Assembly (NCBI RefSeq): GCF_009831415.1
Contig: NZ_CP043727.1
Span: forward strand, 558,001-622,000
Direction: 5' to 3'
Length of the DNA stretch: 64,000 nt
Origin: Yersinia canariae
Lineage (GTDB): Bacteria > Pseudomonadota > Gammaproteobacteria > Enterobacterales > Enterobacteriaceae
Part shown: piece by piece, positions 38,403-47,038 of the stretch
How positions within the stretch are numbered: position 1 is the first letter of the stretch
Layout of the letters: every line of letters begins with the position of its first letter
Notes under the pieces: generated by a model
What the model was told of the DNA's origin: nothing
Seen by the model: the letters and a program-made list of their open reading frames with translations, nothing else
Databases searched by the model: none
Made by a program: the position numbers and the translations under genes

Positions 38403-38965
38403 TTTCCTTATTTTTTATGATTTACATGATTAAAAATAAAGTGTCTTTGGTTAATTTAATTAATTCATTTATTTTTATTAAATAGATTTTCCACCTAGTA
38501 AGAACAAGGTTATTAACTGTATTGGTACTATTTAAATAAAAAAAGAACACTGTTCCATTTCAGATGGATTTGAATTCTAGGGTAAAGTTTTGGGACTTTT
38601 GTGATCTAGATCCATCTTATAAATTATCTGTGAATAAATGATTTAAGTTGTGATTGATATCAAATTAAATCTCTGTTTTAGACGTTTTTTAGGCAATTTA
38701 AATAATTATATGTTTATTTTAAGTTTTAAAATGAAGATTTTATTACTATGTTTTTAAAGGATAATTTTGTTTTACTTCTATTTTTACTGATTTTTCAAGT
38801 GTGATCTTAAGCAGAAAATTCAAAATGGAATTAAGTTTTATTTTTTGTGGTGTAGTTTTTTGTTTTCCTCTGAGTTCTAATGTTGTCGAGTGTTTCGTGA
38901 TTTTATTCTGTTATTTAAACTTCTGGGTAAATTCATAAAAATTAGATTTCAACGAGGGCGCTAAG
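38403..38965. promoter_or_regulatory. divergent promoter region of the uronate locus with CRP-like sites
   Basis: This 563-bp, very AT-rich gap separates the leftward lyase operon from the rightward importer operon. Two CRP-like sites are seen: TGTGA-TTGATA-TCAAA at 38649-38664 (one mismatch to TGTGA-N6-TCACA) and TGTGA-TCTAGA-TCCAT at 38600-38615 (weaker right half). Their centres are 49 bp apart. An 11-bp palindrome GAACACTGTTC at 38545-38555 may be an operator for a specific repressor. No regulator gene is present in the locus. Confidence 0.5.
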
Positions 38966-40279
38966 ATGAAGACAAAAATGATAATGTCAAAAGTAAAAAT
39001 AAAATCTTTGCTGTTGTTAACTTATTTAGCCATGGGGGTTCCTTCTCTCCACGCCGCTGAAACATTGCAGGTATGGATACGCGCCAGTAATGATTCTAAA
39101 AATATTTATAAAGCGGAAGCTGACACTTTTGAGAAGAAAACTGGTATCAAAATTGAATATTTCAATGCAACAACCGATTTTGAGCAACGCCTGGCACGAG
39201 CCGCAGCCGGTAATGCACTGCCGGACTTGATTTTTAATGATGCAGCGGCCATCGGGCAGTTTGTCCAACTCGGAATTGTTGAGCCGATTGAGCCTAAAAA
39301 TATTATTGGCGGGGAAGACATCTTAGATACCGCCTGGAAGAGTGCCCAATATATTGATGGCAAATATTATGGCGTGCCAACCTCAGCTCAAACCTTTGCT
39401 TTGTTTATCCGTAAAGACTGGCGGGAAAAACTGGGGTTAGAACAACCGAAAAGCTGGGAGGACATCAGTACCCTGGCGAAAGCTTTTACCTTTAATGACC
39501 CTGATGGCAATGGCAAAAATGACACTTACGGTTTCATTTTACCCGCATCCACCACTCGTGGTTACGCCAGTTGGTTTATCAGTTCCTATTTGTGGCAAGC
39601 CGGGGGAGATTTTATTCGCCCCGCCGGAGAGGGTAAATTTAAAGGGTCACTGGAAGAACCCGCAGCCGTTGAAACACTGAGTTTCATTCGCGGCATGGTG
39701 TGTGACAAAACTGTCCAACCAGGGGCGATTAATGCCACTACGGCTGATGCGATTCCCTCTTTCCGTTCCGGGCAAAGCGGCATGTTTGTCACCGGCCCAT
39801 ACCATATTGCTCTATTTGATAAAGATCCCGGCAAAGACGTTTTTGAAGTCATCCCACCACCAGCAGGGCCAAAAGGGCAGACAACACTGGCTGAAGGTAC
39901 CACGGTATTTATGATGAAAAGCAGTGAGAAAAAAGAAGCGGCTCAGAAATTCATAGAATTCATGATTTCACCTGAAGGGCAGCAAATCGGCATGGGAATG
40001 GGCAGTAACAATATGCCGGTCGTGCGCTTATCAATTAACAAACAGGTTGATACCAAAGCGGTTTATAACGACCCGCGCTGGGCAATGTTTGCTGATTTGT
40101 ATGCCGAACATGGCCGCTATATCCCACAAGTGCCTAACTGGACGCCAATTCGTCAGGTGGCTGCTGAGGGTTTCAACCGCATCTTAGCTAACTGTGAAAG
40201 TGATATTCCTGCTGAATTAAAAGCAGTGAATCAGAAAGTGAATGGTGAATTGGCTAAACAGAATGTCTTAGGGCAGTGA
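38966..40279 (+). CDS. ABC importer, extracellular oligosaccharide-binding protein (CUT1 type)
   Basis: This 437-residue periplasmic binding protein belongs to the family 1 solute-binding proteins used by maltose- and alginate-type importers. A signal peptide ends in SLHAA near residue 31. The mature part starts ETLQVWIRASNDSKNIYKAE and contains AAAGNALPDLIFNDAA, KDWREKLGLEQPKSWED and a C-terminal PNWTPIRQVAAEGFNRIL. It is the first gene of a five-gene rightward operon; the permease starts 7 bp after its stop. The GAGGG ribosome-binding site lies at about 38953. The ligand is probably a uronate oligosaccharide, judged from the flanking lyases. Confidence 0.85.
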   Translation: MKTKMIMSKVKIKSLLLLTYLAMGVPSLHAAETLQVWIRASNDSKNIYKAEADTFEKKTGIKIEYFNATTDFEQRLARAAAGNALPDLIFNDAAAIGQFVQLGIVEPIEPKNIIGGEDILDTAWKSAQYIDGKYYGVPTSAQTFALFIRKDWREKLGLEQPKSWEDISTLAKAFTFNDPDGNGKNDTYGFILPASTTRGYASWFISSYLWQAGGDFIRPAGEGKFKGSLEEPAAVETLSFIRGMVCDKTVQPGAINATTADAIPSFRSGQSGMFVTGPYHIALFDKDPGKDVFEVIPPPAGPKGQTTLAEGTTVFMMKSSEKKEAAQKFIEFMISPEGQQIGMGMGSNNMPVVRLSINKQVDTKAVYNDPRWAMFADLYAEHGRYIPQVPNWTPIRQVAAEGFNRILANCESDIPAELKAVNQKVNGELAKQNVLGQ

Positions 40280-40286
40280 GTGAATC

Positions 40287-41171
40287 ATGATAACGCTAAC
40301 CCCCCGACTAAAACGTAATCTGGTTCCGTGGCTGTTTCTGGCCCCGGCACTGGTCATCTTCACCTGGTTTAAATTCATCCCGATGCTGCAAGGGTTGGTG
40401 ATGAGTTTTTACAAGGTTAACTTTAACCAGCCAAATGAGTGGGTCGGGTTTGACAACTTTTCCCGCGCGGTAGGTGATGAAGCGTTGCACTCGGCTGTTT
40501 TCAACACCTTGTTATATGTGGTGGTCACCATGGTGGTGGCCGCTTTTATCGCCTTCTTCTTAGCCATGCTATTGGAAGGGCCAGCGCGGCATTTACGTTT
40601 TATTCGTACCGCAATCTTCTTGCCAGCGGTGACGAGTGCGGCGATCGTCGCCGAAATGTGGCGAATTCTGTTTAATCCGACCAGTAATGGTGTGGTGAAT
40701 CACATTTTGTCGTGGTTCAGTATTGAGGCGCAGGGCTTTCTGGCCGATACCGACCAGGCGCTTTGGACCGTGATGCTGTTGCATATCTGGAAAGCCGTGC
40801 CTTACAACATGGTTATCTTCATTGCGGGTCTGGTGGGGATTAGCCGCGATTTGTATGACGCCTCGAATGTGGACGGCGCTAACTGGTGGAATCGTCTGCG
40901 TTACGTCACTTTGCCGGGCATGATCCCCGCGCTTTCTGTGGTGCTGATGCTGTCGTTTATCCGTGGCTTCCGGGTGTTTGCTGAAGTCTATGCTACCACT
41001 GGCGGCGGCCCGTCTAATGCGACAGAAATGATCATGACCCATATCTACAAGCTGGGCTTTGAACAGTTTGATTATGGTTATGCGTCAGCGGTGTCCTTCC
41101 TGTTATTCGCCTTCACTGTGGTGCTGACCATTTGTCATCTCACATTGAAAAAGCGCATCGCCCGTTACTAA
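40287..41171 (+). CDS. ABC importer permease, MalF/UgpA type
   Basis: This 294-residue inner-membrane permease has six predicted membrane segments. The EAA loop that contacts the ATPase reads DLYDASNVDGANWWNRLRYVTLPG. The N-terminus PWLFLAPALVIFTWFKFIPM is typical of the CUT1 sugar permeases. It lies between the binding protein and the second permease, with short gaps of 7 and 19 bp. Confidence 0.9.
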   Translation: MITLTPRLKRNLVPWLFLAPALVIFTWFKFIPMLQGLVMSFYKVNFNQPNEWVGFDNFSRAVGDEALHSAVFNTLLYVVVTMVVAAFIAFFLAMLLEGPARHLRFIRTAIFLPAVTSAAIVAEMWRILFNPTSNGVVNHILSWFSIEAQGFLADTDQALWTVMLLHIWKAVPYNMVIFIAGLVGISRDLYDASNVDGANWWNRLRYVTLPGMIPALSVVLMLSFIRGFRVFAEVYATTGGGPSNATEMIMTHIYKLGFEQFDYGYASAVSFLLFAFTVVLTICHLTLKKRIARY

Positions 41172-41190
41172 CCCGAGCCGGAGACTGGTA

Positions 41191-42030
41191 ATGAAAAGTA
41201 AAAGTTGGAACAGTATCGGCCGCTGGGTAATTTATGGTCTGTTGCTGGTGGTATTTGTCGGCCCATATTGGGGCATTATCGCCACCGCATTCAGCGGTGC
41301 ACCGGTAAAACCCGGGGAGCTGCTGGCCTGGCCCAATCAGTTCTCGTGGGATAACTTTATCTTCGCCTGGATGGATATTGGCGTCTGGCAATATCTGCTC
41401 AACTCTATCGTCGTGGTGTTCTTCGGCACTGTTTTACAGGTGTCAGTCAGTGCGCTGGCGGCATATGCGCTGGCCCGTAAAAAGTTTGTCGGCGTTTCCC
41501 TGACCAGCTTGATTATTCTGTCGACCATGATGCTGCCGGAAGAAGTCATCGCCATCCCGCTGTATATGATAATCAACTGGCGGCTGCCGGTGATTGATGC
41601 CTCGCTGTACAACAGCTATCTGGGCATGATCCTGCCGGTCGTCGGCTGGGCTTTCTCTATCTTCGTGCTGACTGAATTTATGGCGGCTATTCCGAAAGAG
41701 TTGGAAGAGGCGGCGCGGATTGATGGTGCCAGCGAATGGCAAATCTTCTTCCATGTCATCCTGCCACTGGTTAAACCGGCATTAGGCACGGTGGTGACCT
41801 TCGGCTTTATCATGATTTGGGACCAATACCTGTTGCCATTGATTGTGGTGAATCAGGACAGTTTGAACACTATTCCGGTGATCCTCGGCACATTACGTAC
41901 TGATGAGACCATCACACCAAATATCTTTATTGCCATCACTCTGTTGGCGATGTTGCCAAGCATCATCGTGTATCTGGGTCTGCAAAAACATTTCAATCGC
42001 GGGATCATGTCTGGCGCGGTTAAAGGCTAG
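41191..42030 (+). CDS. ABC importer permease, MalG/UgpE type
   Basis: This is the 279-residue partner permease with six membrane segments. The EAA loop is ELEEAARIDGASEWQIFFHVILPL and the protein ends HFNRGIMSGAVKG, a typical MalG-family C-terminus. Together with the preceding permease it forms the channel of the importer. The ATPase gene follows after 11 bp. Confidence 0.9.
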   Translation: MKSKSWNSIGRWVIYGLLLVVFVGPYWGIIATAFSGAPVKPGELLAWPNQFSWDNFIFAWMDIGVWQYLLNSIVVVFFGTVLQVSVSALAAYALARKKFVGVSLTSLIILSTMMLPEEVIAIPLYMIINWRLPVIDASLYNSYLGMILPVVGWAFSIFVLTEFMAAIPKELEEAARIDGASEWQIFFHVILPLVKPALGTVVTFGFIMIWDQYLLPLIVVNQDSLNTIPVILGTLRTDETITPNIFIAITLLAMLPSIIVYLGLQKHFNRGIMSGAVKG

Positions 42031-42041
42031 GGAGAAACAAA

Positions 42042-43136
42042 ATGGGATCGGTTGTACTTAAAAACGTGTGTAAATCTTACGGTGACACCCATGTGATCCG
42101 CGATGTATCGCTGGAAATCCCTGATGGTGAGTTCTGTGTGTTGGTCGGCCCAAGTGGCTGCGGAAAATCCACTTTATTGCGCATGATTGCCGGGCTGGAG
42201 GAGATCTCTGGCGGCACTGTCGGCATCAATGATAAAGATGTCACTGATGTCGAACCCAAGATGCGCGATATTGCGATGGTGTTCCAAAGTTATGCCCTTT
42301 ATCCGCAGATGACGGTGCGCGAAAACATGGGTTTTGCGCTGAAAATGGCCAAAATGTCCAAATCCGATATCAATAAAAAAGTGGAATCCACGGCGGAGTT
42401 ATTGGGCTTACAAGCTTTGTTAGAGCGACTGCCGAAAGATTTATCCGGCGGCCAGCGCCAACGGGTGGCCATGGGTCGCGCCATTGTGCGTAACCCGCAG
42501 GTGTTCTTGTTCGATGAGCCGTTGTCGAACCTGGATGCCAAATTGCGAACTCAAGTGCGCGGTGAGATCCGCGAATTGCATCAGCGGCTGAAAACCACCT
42601 CAGTCTATGTTACCCATGATCAGATTGAAGCGATGACCATGGGGCAGATGATCGTGGTGTTGCGCGAAGGGCGTATTGAACAAGTGGGCTCGCCGTTGGA
42701 TCTTTACGATCGGCCCGCCAATCTGTTTGTGGCCGGATTTATCGGATCACCGGAGATCAATCAGTTGAAAGGCACTGTGGTGCAACAGGACGGGGAATTC
42801 CTGCTGCGGCTGGAAGACAACTCCTTACTGACACTGCCTGCGGGTTTGCAAGTCACTGACGGGCAAAATGTGGTGTACGCCATTCGCCCGGAACAGGTCA
42901 ATGTGGTGGATGAAACCCACAGTGCTAGCGCACTGAAAGCGACGATTACGGCGATTGAAAATACCGGCTCGGATATGCAGCTATTTTGCCGCACCGGCGG
43001 GGGGCGCTTTACCTCGGTGTTTAAACAGCGCCTGGCGGTTAATGAAGGGGAAACGGTGTATCTGCAACCTAAGCTTGCCGGTATCCACATTTTTGATGCC
43101 GCCACGGGCGCGCGGGTTGCCTGTCAGGCCGCATAA
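42042..43136 (+). CDS. ABC importer ATPase, MalK/UgpC type
   Basis: This 364-residue ATPase energises the importer. The Walker A motif is GPSGCGKST, the Q loop is in MVFQSYALYPQMT, the signature is LSGGQRQRVAMGRA, and Walker B is VFLFDEPLSNLD with a switch His in VYVTHDQIEAMT. A C-terminal TOBE-like regulatory domain follows residue 240. All parts needed for ATP hydrolysis are present. The lyase gene starts 11 bp later. Confidence 0.93.
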   Translation: MGSVVLKNVCKSYGDTHVIRDVSLEIPDGEFCVLVGPSGCGKSTLLRMIAGLEEISGGTVGINDKDVTDVEPKMRDIAMVFQSYALYPQMTVRENMGFALKMAKMSKSDINKKVESTAELLGLQALLERLPKDLSGGQRQRVAMGRAIVRNPQVFLFDEPLSNLDAKLRTQVRGEIRELHQRLKTTSVYVTHDQIEAMTMGQMIVVLREGRIEQVGSPLDLYDRPANLFVAGFIGSPEINQLKGTVVQQDGEFLLRLEDNSLLTLPAGLQVTDGQNVVYAIRPEQVNVVDETHSASALKATITAIENTGSDMQLFCRTGGGRFTSVFKQRLAVNEGETVYLQPKLAGIHIFDAATGARVACQAA

Positions 43137-43147
43137 AGGAAACACCC

Positions 43148-44314
43148 ATGACGCCAATGAAAACGTCCGTGACGCCAATGAAACTCTACACGCTAGATGT
43201 GGATTGCCTTATCAAGGCAAAAGCGGTGTTGCAGCAGCCATTTTCACCTTTGCAGCCGGCGTTACGCCGGTTATTAAGTGAAGCCGATGCTTTGCGGGAT
43301 CAGCCGCCGGAAAGTGTAACGCACAAAACGCTGTTGCCGGTGAGTGGCGATATTCACGATTACTACAGTTTTGGTACTTATTGGTGGCCGAATCCGCGCA
43401 AGCCCAATGGCTTGCCCTATGTACGCCGCGATGGGCATACCAATCCGCAGAGCCAGAATGATGATACTGACACTCAGCGCATTATACGGATGTGTGACCG
43501 CTGCCTAACTCTGGGGCTGGCTTACTATTTTACCGGTAATAGCCGTTATGCTCAGGTGGCGGCAGAACAGATCCGCTGTTGGTTTTTAGATGCCAAAACC
43601 CGCATGAATCCGCACCTAAATTATGGTCAGGCGATCCCCGGCATTGTCTCTGGCCGTGGAACAGGGTTAATTGATACCCGACTGATGTGGATGGTGATTG
43701 ATACCATAGGGTTAATATTACCTGCCAAGCTACTCGATACTGAGGATACGGCGGTATTGCAGCAGTGGTTCCGCGATTTTAATCACTGGATGTTCCACAG
43801 CGAAGTGGGCCATTCTGAATATGTTTGGCACAACAACCACGGCACCTGGTATGACGTCCAGCGCGCCGCAAATGCTATGTTTTATGGCGATCGTGGGCTG
43901 GTTTCCACCATTATCCGCCAAGGGATTACCCAACGGCTGGCGGCGCAAATAGCGCAAGACGGCAAACAGTGGATGGAACTGGAGCGCACCGTGCCTTTCC
44001 ATTACTCCCTATTCAATATGGAGGCGCATTTGCTGCTGTGCCGCTACGGCGAACATGTTGAAATTGATCGCTGGGATTGGGTGCAGGATGGTCGCAATGT
44101 GCAGCAAGGTATTGATTATTTGCTGCCGTTTATTGCGGAACCTGAATTGTGGCCTTACCGTGATTTACGCGGCATTGACTATGACAGTGCTTTGCGACTG
44201 TTATTGCAGGCTGCCCGGGGGTATCCAAAAGATGCCAAACGCTATCAGGCGGTACTCGCGACTTTGCCCGCAGATACCCTGACATCGCGAGATCGTCTGT
44301 TGTGGCAGAGTTAA
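43148..44314 (+). CDS. cytoplasmic alginate_lyase-fold polysaccharide lyase
   Basis: This 388-residue protein is a paralogue of the exported lyase at 37164 and carries the same motifs: SGDIHDYYSFGTYWWPNP, DGHTNPQSQNDDTDTQRI, DAKTRMNPHLNYGQAIPG, GRGTGLIDTRLMW and WHNNHGTWYD. It has no signal peptide, so it should cut imported oligosaccharides in the cytoplasm. It is the last gene of the importer operon. The first codons contain a 14-bp direct repeat, giving several in-frame ATGs (43148, 43157, 43178). ATG 43148 is 7 nt after AAGGA and is chosen here. Confidence 0.8.
   Translation: MTPMKTSVTPMKLYTLDVDCLIKAKAVLQQPFSPLQPALRRLLSEADALRDQPPESVTHKTLLPVSGDIHDYYSFGTYWWPNPRKPNGLPYVRRDGHTNPQSQNDDTDTQRIIRMCDRCLTLGLAYYFTGNSRYAQVAAEQIRCWFLDAKTRMNPHLNYGQAIPGIVSGRGTGLIDTRLMWMVIDTIGLILPAKLLDTEDTAVLQQWFRDFNHWMFHSEVGHSEYVWHNNHGTWYDVQRAANAMFYGDRGLVSTIIRQGITQRLAAQIAQDGKQWMELERTVPFHYSLFNMEAHLLLCRYGEHVEIDRWDWVQDGRNVQQGIDYLLPFIAEPELWPYRDLRGIDYDSALRLLLQAARGYPKDAKRYQAVLATLPADTLTSRDRLLWQS
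43149..43183 (+). repeat. 14-bp direct repeat at a lyase start codon
   Basis: tgacgccaatgaaa occurs at 43149-43162 and again at 43170-43183, separated by seven bases, so the first residues read MTPMKTSVTPMK. It looks like a small in-frame duplication of the translation start region. Confidence 0.85.
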
Positions 44315-44387
44315 TTGAGGTAAAAGCTCATAGAGGCAAAGTTGATGTACACTGAAAGCTGTTCTTAGCTGGAAAATGACGTGATTA

Positions 44388-44837
44388 ATGAGTGACGTGA
44401 ATAATCCTGATGACTTAGCCTTCATAACCCGCTTCCTGCGCCAGCAACATGTCCTGACACTGTGCGCTGGTAGCGGTATAGACATGTGGTGTGCCAACTG
44501 TTTTTATGTTTTTGATGAAGTGAAAATGGCGCTTTATCTGATGACAGAGAAACACACTCGCCATGGGGAACTGATGCAGATGAATCCGCAGGTTGTCGGG
44601 ACGATAGCGACACAGCCGCGCACGGTGGCATTGATAAAAGGCATTCAATATCGCGGTGAAATAACTGAATTAAAAGGTGATGCCGAACACATTGCCCGTC
44701 AGCGCTATTGCCGCCGTTTCCCGGTGGCCAAAGTTGTATCTACTCCCCTCTGGCAGCTCAATCTGCTGGAAATCAAGATGACTAACAATACCTTGGGCTT
44801 TGGCAAAAAATTGTATTGGCATGCCCCTCGTCCCTGA
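44388..44837 (+). CDS. yhbP: UPF0306 protein YhbP
   Basis: YhbP (149 residues) has the split-barrel fold of flavin-binding pyridoxamine-phosphate-oxidase-like proteins; its function is unknown. It is recognised by [43 protein letters not shown]-like [23 protein letters not shown] and [14 protein letters not shown], all close to E. coli YhbP. The last codons and the TGA stop lie within the left end of repeat copy C. It marks the right edge of the accessory block and is followed by yraR. Confidence 0.9.
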   Translation: MSDVNNPDDLAFITRFLRQQHVLTLCAGSGIDMWCANCFYVFDEVKMALYLMTEKHTRHGELMQMNPQVVGTIATQPRTVALIKGIQYRGEITELKGDAEHIARQRYCRRFPVAKVVSTPLWQLNLLEIKMTNNTLGFGKKLYWHAPRP

Positions 44838-44948
44838 AATTACAGGGGGGTTAGCTTCATTCACGCCCCGAATCACTTGACTGCGTAAACTCATCGGGAT
44901 GAGTTCAATAACCGCCGCCTTCCTGTAATTCCAATGACTTTGGTCATA
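44830..44948 (+). repeat. interspersed palindromic repeat, copy C
   Basis: Left end tccctgaaattacagg and right end cctgtaattccaatgactt are inverted repeats of each other over the ttacagg/cctgtaa part. The core cccgaatcacttgactgcg pairs with gtaaactcatcggga. The copy includes the stop codon of yhbP. Confidence 0.85.
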
Positions 44949-45071
44949 GTGGCTGTTTTTCGGTGCTATGTAATAGTGTTTCTGGTATGTATTATTCATA
45001 ACAATTGACTCGATGATTATCTCCGCGTTTTTTCGCGGCGTTAGCATCAATACCAAGAGGCAGGATATCAG

Positions 45072-45698
45072 ATGGCGAAGGTACTATTACTGGGGGCAAG
45101 TGGTTTGGTAGGGGGCGAATTACTGCGCTTGCTACGTTTGGATGCCCGCGTGACATCTATTATTGCACCAACCCGTAAGCCATTGCCTGCTATGAATAAA
45201 CTGATTAACCCGCAAGGTGAAAATATCGGCGAGCTGCTGAAAACCTTAAACGACCCGGTGGATTTGGTCTTTTGTTGTCTGGGCACCACTCGCAAGCAAG
45301 CGGGCAGTCAGGCGGCATTTCGACAGGTGGATTATCGGCTGGTACTGGCAGCGGGTGAAACCGGTTTGCGGCTTGGCGCACGACATTTCCTGCTGGTGAG
45401 TGCGATGGGGGCTAACCCGAAATCGTGGCTATTTTATAACCGCACCAAAGGCGAGGCTGAGCGGGATTTACGCACTCAGGGCTGGCCACAACTCACTTTT
45501 GCGCGCCCCTCCATGCTGGCCGGCCAACGCGCTAACCCTCGCTTGATGGAGAGCCTCAGCGCACCTTTGTTTGCCTTATTACCGGATAAATGGCGGTTAA
45601 TTAAAGCCAAAGATGTGGCACAGGCGCTGCTAGACCAAGCTTTTGCTCCGCCGAAAGAGGGCGTGACAATTCTTTCATCCGCCCAGATGCAAAGCTAA
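45072..45698 (+). CDS. yraR: NAD(P)-binding oxidoreductase-like protein YraR
   Basis: YraR (208 residues) is an atypical short-chain/NmrA-like Rossmann protein of unknown substrate. The nucleotide-binding motif LLGASGLVGGELLRLL lies at residues 5-20; other family segments are DLVFCCLGTTRKQAGS, HFLLVSAMGANPKSWLFYNRTKGEAE and ARPSMLAGQR. Its stop codon directly abuts the stop of the convergent phnP gene with no intervening base, so there is no room for a terminator between them. Confidence 0.88.
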   Translation: MAKVLLLGASGLVGGELLRLLRLDARVTSIIAPTRKPLPAMNKLINPQGENIGELLKTLNDPVDLVFCCLGTTRKQAGSQAAFRQVDYRLVLAAGETGLRLGARHFLLVSAMGANPKSWLFYNRTKGEAERDLRTQGWPQLTFARPSMLAGQRANPRLMESLSAPLFALLPDKWRLIKAKDVAQALLDQAFAPPKEGVTILSSAQMQS

Positions 45699-46466
45699 TT
45701 AGAGCAAGTTAATCTTCTGATTATCTTGGGCAATAGTGACTCCGACGGGCAGTGTATTGTCGAGCGCCCATGCATCCATCTGATGGCTGATATGTGTCAA
45801 CACAGTTGCCTTTGGTTTCAATAATTCACTGATGGCGAGTGCCATTGTCACATCATTGTGATTGCGTGGCGGCGGATTGTATGACGATGGGTCGTGTGGC
45901 GGATGGCTGCAATCTTGTACCAGCAAATCAATATTTTTGCTGGCTAAAAACAGTGCGCTATCCGCCGGTAAGCCAATCGTATCTGTCAGATAGGCAATAG
46001 CCCGATTTGAGCTTTGCAACAGGTAGCCGAAGGTGATTTTTGAATGATTTAAGGGGACGGGCGTTACCCGTAAATCACCAAATTGGATTGGATGAAATGC
46101 CCGCAGAGGCGGCTGAAAAGCCAGTATTCCCGGGTGTTTATACAGATCATCGCACCCCTGGGCGTCTGGCGGGCCATACACCGGAATTGCATTTCCACAC
46201 CCCCAGCGCAACGGAAATAACCCCTGAACGTGATCCATGTGGTAATGTGTAAGCAAAAAACGCTGAATTTCCCCTGCGGCAAACTGTTGATCCAGTGTTG
46301 GCAACCCCGCATCAATCAAACTCGTTTCCCCCTGATAACACAACATGGCACTGCAAGGTTTACGGCGTAGTGCGGGCTGCTCTCTGGCTTTGGCACAAAC
46401 AACACAATCACAACCAAACACTGGTATCTGCTGGGCGCATCCGGTTCCTAACAATGTCAGTTCCAT
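45699..46466 (-). CDS. phnP: phosphonate metabolism phosphodiesterase PhnP
   Basis: PhnP (255 residues) is a metallo-beta-lactamase-fold phosphodiesterase that opens ribosyl 1,2-cyclic phosphate in the C-P lyase pathway. The metal motif [11 protein letters not shown] (HxHxDH) is intact. A Cys-rich N-terminal zinc site is seen in [18 protein letters not shown]. It is the last gene of the phn operon and overlaps phnN by 10 bp. Confidence 0.95.
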   Translation of the reverse strand: MELTLLGTGCAQQIPVFGCDCVVCAKAREQPALRRKPCSAMLCYQGETSLIDAGLPTLDQQFAAGEIQRFLLTHYHMDHVQGLFPLRWGCGNAIPVYGPPDAQGCDDLYKHPGILAFQPPLRAFHPIQFGDLRVTPVPLNHSKITFGYLLQSSNRAIAYLTDTIGLPADSALFLASKNIDLLVQDCSHPPHDPSSYNPPPRNHNDVTMALAISELLKPKATVLTHISHQMDAWALDNTLPVGVTIAQDNQKINLL

Positions 46467-47038
46467 GTTTTATCCTCCCTGGCGCTGTCTGGTGAGAGAC
46501 TCGTTGCCAATATTTGTTGAAATTGCCCCAGCGTATGGCGCAGTTCGCCATCATTGCAAAGTTGCAGGCAGTTAACGGGAAGTTGTTGCTGATAATGCTG
46601 TGCTCGCTGTAAACGCGCGCTGATTTGCTCACTATTTTCACGCCCACGTTGCTGTAATCGCTGCGCTAAAATAGCCGGTGAGACAGTCAGACACAGCGGC
46701 AGTAATTGACTGTGATAGCGCTGCAGCGCCTCGGGCAAATAGGCTCTGGAGCCATTTACTATCACGTCCCATCCCCGCTGTAGCCAGATATCTATTTCAA
46801 CACCCACGCCATAATGGTGGCCGTGAGCCTGCCAAAACAGGGCAAATACCCCCTGTTTGGCTCGCCATAAAAACTCCTGCTCGCTCAACGCAACATGATT
46901 TTCAGCACCTGCATTGGCCTCGCGGGTGATATAGCGGTGTGCCACCATCATATTGGTGGGCATGGCCGCCCGCAGCGCAGACAGCAGGTAATCCTTGCCC
47001 GCGCCGGAAGCGCCCATCAGATAGATTAAGCGCGCCAT
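46457..47038 (-). CDS. phnN: ribose 1,5-bisphosphate phosphokinase PhnN
   Basis: PhnN (193 residues) phosphorylates ribose 1,5-bisphosphate to PRPP, recycling the product of C-P lyase breakdown. It is a guanylate-kinase-like P-loop protein with [13 protein letters not shown] near residues 7-19 and [15 protein letters not shown]. Its ATG shares a base with the phnM stop (TGATG), and its 3' end overlaps phnP. Confidence 0.94.
   Translation of the reverse strand: MARLIYLMGASGAGKDYLLSALRAAMPTNMMVAHRYITREANAGAENHVALSEQEFLWRAKQGVFALFWQAHGHHYGVGVEIDIWLQRGWDVIVNGSRAYLPEALQRYHSQLLPLCLTVSPAILAQRLQQRGRENSEQISARLQRAQHYQQQLPVNCLQLCNDGELRHTLGQFQQILATSLSPDSAREDKTWN

Noticed and set aside
44415..44648. Minus-strand frames opposite yhbP
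   Set aside because: yhbP on the plus strand matches a known family; the opposite frames do not.
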